From: Mariannaea sp. PMI_226
Taxonomy: Eukaryota > Ascomycota > Sordariomycetes > Hypocreales > Nectriaceae
Direction of reading: 5' to 3'
Assembly: GCA_024336345.1 (NCBI GenBank)
Contig: JANFOG010000010.1
Span: 744,001-808,000, forward strand
Length of the DNA stretch: 64,000 bases
Below are positions 55,986 to 64,000 of this stretch, piece by piece. How positions within the stretch are numbered: the stretch's first letter is position 1; the number at the start of each line of letters is the position of its first letter. The notes under the pieces were generated by a model. That model was not told the origin of the DNA, made no database searches, and was given only the letters and a program-made list of their open reading frames with translations. A program made the translations under genes and the position numbers.

Positions 55986-57349
55986 TTATGGTACCCGCTC
56001 GTAAGGACGATTGCTCCTGTGCTCTGATAGCCCCGTGTTCTCGGTTTCACCTCTATGAAATCCTGTCTTGTATGCGGCCTTGCTTCCTGCTGGATCGTCA
56101 TGTTTTATGATTTCTTCTTGGCTTTCTGACCTGTCGGCAATGTTATTCACGATTTGTGTGACGGAATACGGATCCTTTGGCTTTCTGCCCGAAAATGTGC
56201 CCAATTGGTGATGCTCATAACCTCTGCTATCATGAGTTCCAATGCCTGAATTGCTACTGTAGACGCCTTGCCAGAACTTTCGCCTGAGAATAGGGAAAAC
56301 CATTGGTGCTTGGCCGACAAATACAGCGACAAAGACTTCACGAAGAGCCCACATTGCCGAAGCACCATGTTGGTTTAGCTATGTGGCGATTAGAGGGATG
56401 TGTGTTTTGCGGAGATCAAGAGAGGAAGTTCGGCTTCTTTACTGACCTTAAAGACCAAAACGACTCGAAGGATAGATGCTAGCATACAGAATATACCCAG
56501 GCCGAAGAGCATAATAAGTCCAATTTTATGGAGAATAGTTATTTGCAGGGGCAGGACAATCTAATTATAATCAATTAGTTGAAGTAACAGGCAATGGTGG
56601 AATGCAAAGATCTTACGGGGATAGGAATAAGCAGAACAAACAGATCAGTTAGTAAGTTGAAACCCAGAACCGTATAGAATGTGACTTTGTTTCGTGGCGT
56701 GCAGAGCCCTGGGATAAATTAGTATTAATCTTTGAGAACCGCAATTCTCAAGTGAACAGAGTATAACACACATCCTGGATCAGGGTACACCTGCCAAAGC
56801 TTGTGAAAAGGAATACAAGTCAAGGTAAAAGTCAGAATAATGGCAACGGCCGAAGCAGCAACAAGGCCCATGACAGGGTAAATTGCCCTCTTGACCCAGT
56901 GACCATCGACTAAGCGTTGGTAGAAGAAAAGCATATTAAACTTGAGTATCCATATAACCACAGCAGAGCTGTAAAATCCAGCAAGGAAGATCTTGGAGCC
57001 GTAAGACCAGGCTTCACTTTCTTGAGCTGTTATTGCTTTTCGTTGTTCCGGGGTCAGCAATGAAGTATGCTTTCCTTGAGCGACTATGATAAAGACATTG
57101 GCGATAACGGTGACGGTGGTGTATACCATCTAGGTAAAACGTTAGACAAGCTTCTTCTGCAATATTGAATACGCAATATCAAGAGCAAATGGATGGATGA
57201 CGTACCCAGGCGAGCCAGACAAGATAGTCGTCAACTCTATATCCTCGAACGCCCACGAGCTTCGTCCTCACGAAAGCCCTCGCAGCAATCATCATGGAAC
57301 CAACTCCATAGAGAACCCACATCTCAATGAGGTTTGGAGTGAAGCCCAT
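55986..57349 (-). CDS. rhodopsin-domain integral membrane protein, PTH11/SAT-like, five exons
   Basis: Exons 57349-57206, 57129-56772, 56708-56617, 56560-56447 and 56378-55986 give 366 residues. The order of elements is that of the fungal seven-helix rhodopsin-domain family: helix 1 with ARAFVRTK, the signature GYRVDDYLVWLAW, helices 2-5 with KFNMLFFYQRL and FTLTCIPFHKLWQVYPDPG, then NLLTDLFVLLIPIPI, a further helix FGLGIFCMLASILRVVLVF, and a hydrophilic tail of about 110 residues. Members are proposed receptors, some needed for surface sensing or pathogenicity, others found beside metabolite genes. There is no CFEM domain. The donor ending exon 2 has three overlapping GT choices; only the first keeps the frame. 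Confidence 0.82.
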
Positions 57350-59526
57350 GGCGGAAGGCTTTGCTGCTGAGCCGACTGCAAGATAAAAGCAATGCCAAGC
57401 ATGGAAATGAACGATATCATCAAGAACCAGCCAACGTCTAAAAGTGAGACTTTTGTAGATTAAAGAAGAAAGCCTCCTTGGCCGGTAGATCTCAGCTGCA
57501 GAAAGAATCTAGGGGAAGCCTACGTAGCAATAGGATAAGGTTGGCTCGAAGCGGAGTTGACGGGGCATTGGTGTCAATCTAGTTGGAAGCTGAAGTGTAG
57601 GCAGGGATGATGTGGAGTTGACTCACCCACAGTCCCCAGAATCCCCAGAATCCTTCCGCTCCTTGGCATACTTTAGGGGAGTATGTATCCCCTGCGTTTT
57701 ATCTCTAGTGCCATATTGAAGCATCCTCTTCATAAGAGAGCCTACAGGGATGGAATTTGCAATTGGCCAAACCCGCACATTATCATATACAATAAGCTGG
57801 ATTCCTGTTTTTTGGGGGGGCTTTGTAATACAATTCTACTTTTATCCTCCGTCTATTATTCTTACTAATAAAGGCAAGGCCCTTCGAAATAGCGCTCTAA
57901 TCCGTCGTTAAGCTCTAGCCTACAAGTATTTTGTCCATTTTGGTCACTAGACTTGCGCTTTGAACATCAATCTCGCCTCTTACAGCCAGACACTTGCCAT
58001 GGAACGTAGACTAGACACTTTTGGTCTTAGATAGGGCGTATGCCCTTCAGCATCTTCAAACGTCTCATCTCTCATCTCCCAGACATACTCAATAAGCAAG
58101 GATGAATACACGTACACTTACATATAAACTCTTCCATAGTAAGGCTTCCATTAGGACATGGAAGGAGCACAACAGGGCAGAAGGAAGCCTTTGTGAGAAC
58201 TTAGGACTGATACACCCGAACACTGAAACGTCATTCAAAGTTTGGTATCACGCGATGATAGAAAACCACTCTGCTTTTGAGTAGTATCGATAAAGGACTC
58301 ACGTTATTGGGGCAATTGATTGCTAATTGTACATAGGCGTCTGCATCCCACCTGGGAAGATTGAGAGAGAGTCTGACTTTTTTTCAATCCATTGATGTAT
58401 CCCAGCCTCGTGCACCCGTCGTGATCACTAATTGCCTAGCCTCTTTGCCTTAATCTTGACTCAACCCCGGACAATATCGTTTCTTATATCCCCCTTTAGT
58501 ATAGAGAGCTTCCAGGGTCGCATGCAGATACAAGAAAACTCACACCTTCTACCCCAGCTTTACCACACTCACTGATTGCCGACTCAAAACACGACTTTAA
58601 CAAGATTCCTGTTCCATCCATGCATCTCAACCTCGCACGTTCGAGACTTTTTTTTTTCGAAATCGCAACGTCCTCATTTCTTCCATAACCAATCGAGTTG
58701 CTATCGATTGATACTTTCGAAACCAAATATTCCCAGAGGACGCTTTCTTTGGGACCAATGGAAGGGTGGGAAGTACTGACTAGACGAGGCACTAAGACCG
58801 ACTATCCAGGCCGTGGCCAACAATGCAACGATCTAAGACAGGGATGCGGCCGTGGAGATTATTAAGAGATATCTTAAGGGGCTTCCCAATCAATAATAAT
58901 AGCAAACCTAGTCCTTCACATGCAGTGCATACTGCCACGCTGAGCAGAGGGGCTGAGGATGCCATTCGGCGAAGGCATTGGCACCAGTGTCGGCATTATC
59001 ACGAGTGTTACGGTAATTTCTTCCTCATTTTCGTTCTAGTGAGTTCAGTTCTACCGCTATAATAGAATCAGGTTCAATCGCAACGGACAAGATCAATTGT
59101 AGGAACGAAGCTATATAAATCAATAGTCGAGTAACATGCAGATAGACTCCTCGACAGCTTGATCCAAATCAGTCACACTTCGACGAAATCGGAAGATTAT
59201 AGAAGATTTTTATGAACAGAGGACCTATAAGGATTCTTTTCTATTACGTATATCTACTTTAAATTTAGTGAGAACGTAGCATCGTGGTGTATCATACCCT
59301 ACCTAGTTGGTTGTTCTCGTCCTAGTCTGATCGAGGCCAAGGTCTGAGTACACAAAATCTTAAGCAACGAGTATTTCCGACTTTGGTGAAGGATACTGCG
59401 TATCTTCATACTAAAATGCAAGTTTCAAAAGTGAGTTATGGGCTGAATTGCGAGTTTGCAGCCTACCGCAAAGATATCTGGATACCCTAATGTTCTTGTA
59501 CCTTACTAATGTCACTCGAGCATCAA
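57350..59526. other. gene-poor region before the tRNA group
   Basis: 2.2 kb without a supported gene. Mixed composition with a G8 run near 57811-57820 and a T9 run near 58648. Confidence 0.4.
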
Positions 59527-59610
59527 TCCCCTGTGGCTTAGTTGGTTAAAGCGTCCGACTGTTATTCATAGACAATCGGGAGATCGGAAGTTCGACCCTT
59601 CCCGGGGGAG
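59527..59610 (+). tRNA. tRNA-Asn(GTT) with intron, copy 1
   Basis: Acceptor stem TCCCCTG/CGGGGGA pairs with one G-U. D arm GCTTAGTTGGTTAAAGC. Anticodon stem TCCGA/TCGGG with loop CTGTTA: anticodon GTT. A 10-base intron (TTCATAGACA) follows position 37. T arm GGAAG-TTCGACC-CTTCC. A TTTT stop follows within ten bases. Discriminator G. Confidence 0.93.
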
Positions 59611-60279
59611 TTAGCTTTTGCCAATTCCACTTAACTTCATTTTTTTCTCTTCATTTTTGAATGCAAGTATTATATGTATCTACTTTTTTACGGTGTCCGT
59701 ATTCGGTAGGTTCTGTTGCTAGTTAAGGTCGCAAATGCGAAATGTACTTTGTGCAGCCCAGTATTGCGATTTGCATACAGTGTCAGCATTAGCCCAGTAT
59801 AAGACACTAGCACTCAAGGTTAGTCCCGGTACCAGTTCTTTCATGATTATCTGTATACTTTGGATTAAGTTTTTCAATTCTTGACTGCGAGGTCCGTTAA
59901 TTTCACAGGAAGATGAAATACAAAGTGTTTTCGTCGTTCTCCATGATGATTCCTCGAATTATGATAACTAGTACATTTTGTAGGATCCATCTAAACAGCA
60001 ATCCAGATTATCAGGTTCGTATCATAAGCAACAACAAATGGCCCTTCTACGGACTATCCTTAGTGATACAAGTTGGTGCTCACACGGCCGTACTTTTCCA
60101 GACATTTGAAGTTGCAAGTTGAGACCAGAGAATGTGGCAGCTTGAGCTAGGGCCACGCGCTTGGAAATTGACCCACTGTGACCGCCCTGCTACCAAGATT
60201 TGCCTGAAAGTAGTTTCCAAGTTACCCAAAAAGAAGACATCACGAACCCACCTGAATGGGGCTCCAAAAATAAGAGCTG
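59611..60279. other. spacer between inverted tRNA-Asn copies
   Basis: 669 bases, no supported gene. Confidence 0.4.
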
Positions 60280-60363
60280 CTCCCCCGGGAAGGGTCGAAC
60301 TTCCGATCTCCCGATTGTCTGCAAATAACAGTCGGACGCTTTAACCAACTAAGCCACAGGGGA
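60280..60363 (-). tRNA. tRNA-Asn(GTT) with intron, copy 2, inverted
   Basis: The mature sequence is identical to copy 1. The 10-base intron differs at three sites (TTTGCAGACA). It faces copy 1, 669 bases away. The 5' flanking ATCAAT is shared, and the rest of the flanks differ. Unlike copy 1, a T run is less clear just after the 3' end, though TTTTTGG occurs about ten bases on. Confidence 0.92.
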
Positions 60364-60920
60364 TTGATACCTTTCGACAGGCTAGAGCCCGTCATATTCA
60401 CCGCCGGTGCATGAGGCCTAGAGGTAAGACATGGCGCTGGATACTTTGGTCATTCATGAAGGCGTGGGAAGAACAAATGGCAAGAGATAGCTCAAATATC
60501 CGATTAAGTTAGGCAGTAATACCAAAGAAGAAATTTGGTGCAGGAATCACCTGGTTGGCTTAACTCATCCTTCTTATTGTTTCACTTTCTCTATTGTGAA
60601 ATATGGAGTGCATACCCCAAGAAAGCCCACAAACACAAATAAGTTAGAATCAGGTCCATGGTGAAGCACATTGCAGGAATACATGGACAATATGCCACGA
60701 ACTCTACCAGTGACGGATAAAAACGGATAAAAAGAAACTGATGTGAGCAAATATTGTAGCTAATGAACCTGGTTTTCCTCTTCATTGTATGAAATTTCCT
60801 TCAGTTATCTTGAATTTGACCCTACCCTGTAGAAAAAGGTTTCTGGACCAGTTTGCTCCTCCACAAAAATCAATTACGAAGTCAAATTAGACTAACAATA
60901 CGCACAACCTTCAAAAAGAA
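60364..60920. other. spacer between tRNA genes
   Basis: 557 AT-rich bases, no supported gene. Confidence 0.4.
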
Positions 60921-61011
60921 GGGTCTGGCCGGGGATTGAACCCGGGACCTCTCGCAAGCTATGCTGTAGGGTTTTCCCTAAGCGAGAATCATACCACTAG
61001 ACCACCAGACC
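60921..61011 (-). tRNA. tRNA-Pro(AGG) with intron
   Basis: Acceptor stem GGTCTGG/CCAGACC. D arm GGTCTAGTGGTATGATT as in other fungal tRNA-Pro. Anticodon stem CTCGC/GCGAG, loop TTAGGG...T: anticodon AGG. A 19-base intron sits after position 37; its CCCT can pair with AGGG, the usual anticodon-intron helix. T arm CCGGG-TTCAATC-CCCGG. T5 stop downstream. Confidence 0.93.
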
Positions 61012-61886
61012 GATGAAGCTGTGAATAGACGAGCTTCCATCACGTGATGGTGTCGTAGGACAGAAGGATGCTTATGAGATGCCTGGGTAATGGGATTTGG
61101 CTCTCTTGGAACTTGATTGCAACTCCAACTTCAACCTTGATCCCAGTGTCAATGAATGATGATATTATGTCTCCAGCGATGCCAACATGATCACTGCCCT
61201 GGCAATTATAAATCCGGGCAGATAAGGACCCACGCTTGGCTGGTGAAGCCATCTTTCACTCCCAGGGCTACGGGAACTCGACCTTCATCCGTTGCTGCCA
61301 CCATATCATCATCAACACGATCACTAGAGGTAAACAAACTAACGTGCCTGAATCATAGAGAGGTCAGAGAGTCACTTCACTTTGGGTTTCAGAATGTATT
61401 CTTCTTCCTTTGGCATCCGTGCAGCCACCAGTAAACCACTCCTTGATGACGAAATTGGACTACCTAATGTCAACATTGTCACCCGAAAGGTTATGCTTGG
61501 GGCCCAAGGCAGCCAGTTCGGAAGAAATCTCATAATATCAAACCCTGAATAAGTCATTACTTCGAACAATAATCGCCATTATCGCCCTACGATCAACGAA
61601 GTAACGTACCGTCGTCCAGATCTGTCCTCGTCTCAGTCTCTATTATGAAGATGGCCATTCGGTATTTGACTCCATTGGCTAAAAATTCATGCATCTTGCA
61701 TACCCTACTCTTCATTTCTTGCATTGCTAATACGAATATTAGCACTCAATAGTTTATCTGGCGCCAGAACATGTAGGTTTCGCGGACGTTGGACCAGCCA
61801 AAAGAGAACATCTTCACCCAAGCCAATAGGTCTCACTCTACCTGACAACCATAGGGTGGAACTGCATCCCGAATCTCAAGTCAGCA
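61012..61886. other. spacer with ambiguous short open frames
   Basis: A 52-codon frame starting MYSSSFGIRAATSKPLLDDE (about 61392-61550, +) reads well, as does a minus frame across the same place. A possible intron (GTAAAC...TTTCAG, 61330-61391) precedes it. I cannot choose between a small gene and chance. Confidence 0.25.
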
Positions 61887-61976
61887 TCCGGTATGGTGTA
61901 GTGGCTAACATTTCGCGCTCTCATAACCTGAGGGATCAGTACCGCGGAGCCCAGGGTTCGATTCCCTGTACCGGAG
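61887..61976 (+). tRNA. tRNA-Glu(CTC) with intron
   Basis: Acceptor TCCGGTA/TACCGGA. D arm GTGTAGTGGCTAACA. Anticodon stem TCGCG/CGCGG, loop CTCTCA...C: anticodon CTC. An 18-base intron after position 37 contains TGAGGG, which pairs over six bases with CTCTCA. T arm CAGGG-TTCGATT-CCCTG. T5 stop about a dozen bases on. Discriminator G. Confidence 0.93.
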
Positions 61977-64000
61977 TTATCTTTCATTTTTGCCACCTAG
62001 ATTATTTGCTGCGGCACTTTGTGACAACATTTTGTCAACCCATTGCAATAAAATACAGCAAGCAAGCTTACGTCATTGCAGAATTGGCAATGACTACTAT
62101 ATGCCCTTTTCAGTATTTTTTTTTCCTGGGGGAGAGGGGTGGGTTCTTCTTCCTCACTGAATCGGAAGCTTATCAGGCCTAAACTAACGACGCCTTTTCT
62201 CGGTTCATTCGATAATCTTTGTGGCGACAGGGCGCACGGGATATGTGCAGTCAACAGCCCAATTTTAGCGCATACAACAACGATTAATAAAGAATATGGT
62301 ATTTGTGGCTTAATTGGAAAGAATCCCCTGTGAATTGTCTCGTTGGATGATGTCCGATTGGTAGTACTATACATGACACTAGAACAACCTTGGCTTCGTC
62401 TGAACCCTGGAAGCAAGTGAGGGCTAATTCAACAATACATCTTCCGATGACCACAGTTTCCGTTTAAGAAAGGACTTTATCGACATACTTACGTGCTGCC
62501 GTTTGTAATGTCCAATGAAAGGAGCGCAATGATGAAGATGCATAGCCGTCGGAAAGAAGAGGAAACACAAATATTCGTCAAAAATCGGGCTAACAAGGAA
62601 AAGCTACAAGGAAAATACATAAACTCACATCACTTTCTTCACTCCAACAATCAATGGCTGCAGCACTGGCATCCCAAGGTTCGTTTTAGAGCAAAGTGTG
62701 ACTTCCCCCTTTCTTGATCTTGCAGGGGTAGGTTTTTCTACGTCTTTTGCTCAAGGACTATACTTCTAACGTAATATGGCTGTACCTCAACGCTGGAACG
62801 AACGGATTTTATGCCTGTTGTTACTATAATTGGCCCTCCAGAGCCGTTTTAGGCGCTACTATCTGCCCTGCAGGTACTAACCTGGTGTGCTATGGAGATG
62901 GTCAGTAAAGAATCATCGACTATCAACTATTTTTCGGAAAGAATTACATCAGCTCCTAGCATAAACAGAATTTTAATTCCTCCAAGTTTAATATTTGTTC
63001 AAAATCTATTATTGCAGTCTTGATGAAATACCTGAAAGATGAGATTTTTTGCCGATTAGTCAGGTAATCATTTGGCGGTCTTTGGTCGAGAGGCCAAGAC
63101 GGGGAAGCCTGCCATTCTACTGTGACGGTGATGATCAATCAATTTCAAATTAAATCTAAAGCTCTTCGTGAGCGTAACGTTATTTGGATTTCTAATATTT
63201 TCCCTTGTGCGTGCCGAGGATCTTGATCTCAATCTCAAAAGGGGAGAAGCTCTCCGCATTGGCCATGAAACGATTTCGCGGGGTAATTCCTGTTTGCCGT
63301 GGACAATTCTCGTTTAGCAACATATCCCGTCACAAATGCGTTGCCAATGCCGGCGATTTCGAAGTACCGTTGCATCGAATACCCCATAAAATATGGTAGG
63401 TGCCGAGGTTGGCAGCGACGGGACAACCCGTCGGATAGATTCATGTCTTTTTCCCTTCTCCTTGGTGGCAAAGGGGTCGTTGGATTTTGAATCAGGTTAC
63501 AGGGTCGTAACAGAGGAAGAAGGAAAAGAATCCTCCAGAATAGACCTCCCCCCTCCCGCGCTTGGCCTAAACAAGGCGCCTCCCGATGCCAGACACCCGG
63601 AGCCGCTTCAATTAGTACTCCGACTGCCTCGGTATGGCGTCACTACCTTTGAGCTGTACCAAATAGTCGTGTGCCCGGTGGCAGAGGCGCCCTGAGCGCG
63701 AGACTCAAGCTCCAGTCGGGGCAGCCAGTCGGGGAATTCAGGCCCCGAATAGGGCATTGCAGTGCCCCGGGGATGTCTCCTGAAGGGATTGGCGCTCCGG
63801 TCACAGTGGAACGACCACGGCCTCAGCGAGTGGGGGTAGCCCGAGACTAGACACCCAAGAAACGGACCTTTGGCGTTGGATATGCAAAGTTGATGCGGGT
63901 GGCAGTCATCGTCGCCGGGCGGGGGCACGGAGTTGGGGACTCGAGTGAGTTGGTACTCCGTGATACCTTTCCCCGTACTTTGCCCCCCTCTTCAAACGCA
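61977..64000. other. 3' end of the window
   Basis: No supported gene in 62-63.4 kb. From about 63530 to 63950 the base composition turns clearly GC-rich. The plus-strand frame ending at 63695 (YRVVTEEEGKESSRIDLPPP...) and a minus frame (63928-63608) look protein-like, but neither shows a domain or splice signals. It may be the edge of a gene beyond the window. Confidence 0.3.

Noticed and set aside
61372..61569. 65-codon minus-strand frame
   Set aside because: Competes with an equally good plus-strand frame; neither can be supported.
1..64000. CRISPR arrays, operons or prophage-like blocks
   Set aside because: Introns, 5S and tRNA structure show a fungal nuclear genome; no regularly spaced direct repeats were seen.

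Overview
The window is genomic DNA of a filamentous ascomycete (Pezizomycotina, most likely a Sordariomycete). The signs are short 57-70 nt introns with GTAAGT-like donors, monocistronic genes on both strands, dispersed 5S rRNA genes with the ACATACGACCAT...GTTGTATGT frame known from Neurospora-like fungi, and intron-containing tRNA genes. No database search was possible. Names rest on motifs and family knowledge, and exon joins were inferred by hand from splice signals and reading phase.

Region 1 (1-26.5 kb) is core-like. In order: a DGK1-type CTP-dependent diacylglycerol kinase (+); a gene-free stretch of almost 10 kb; a three-exon gene for a small coiled-coil fungal protein (+); a small nuclear-type protein with a GFSSFG/KKRR motif (-); an unidentified calycin-like protein (+); a Cir_N-domain splicing-related protein of the LENG1 type (-); the NSF ATPase Sec18 (+); an eight-exon CorA-like membrane protein (+); and a diadenosine tetraphosphate phosphorylase (-).

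Region 2 (28-44 kb) is accessory. It starts with a secreted Ser/Thr-rich, probably GPI-anchored protein. A set of genes then looks like a secondary-metabolite cluster: an MFS exporter with a GC-AG intron, a cytochrome P450, a Caps_synth/DXD-type glycosyltransferase, an A-T-TE NRPS-like synthetase of the atromentin/microperfuranone type, and a GT1 glycosyltransferase. The inferred logic is dimerisation of an aryl-pyruvate by the synthetase, oxidation by the P450, glycosylation by one or both transferases, and export. I know of no described cluster with exactly this set, so it is the best candidate for something new here. A decayed zinc-cluster-like stretch lies in the 2.5 kb gap inside the cluster.

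Region 3 (44-64 kb) is gene-poor. It holds four 5S rRNA genes in two minus-strand pairs, two convergent diverged members of one fungal zinc-finger family, a broken coding relic, a small cysteine-rich secreted protein (effector-like), a five-exon rhodopsin-domain (PTH11-like) membrane protein, and four intron-bearing tRNA genes (Asn-GTT twice in inverted orientation, Pro-AGG, Glu-CTC). Long stretches between these hold nothing I can support.
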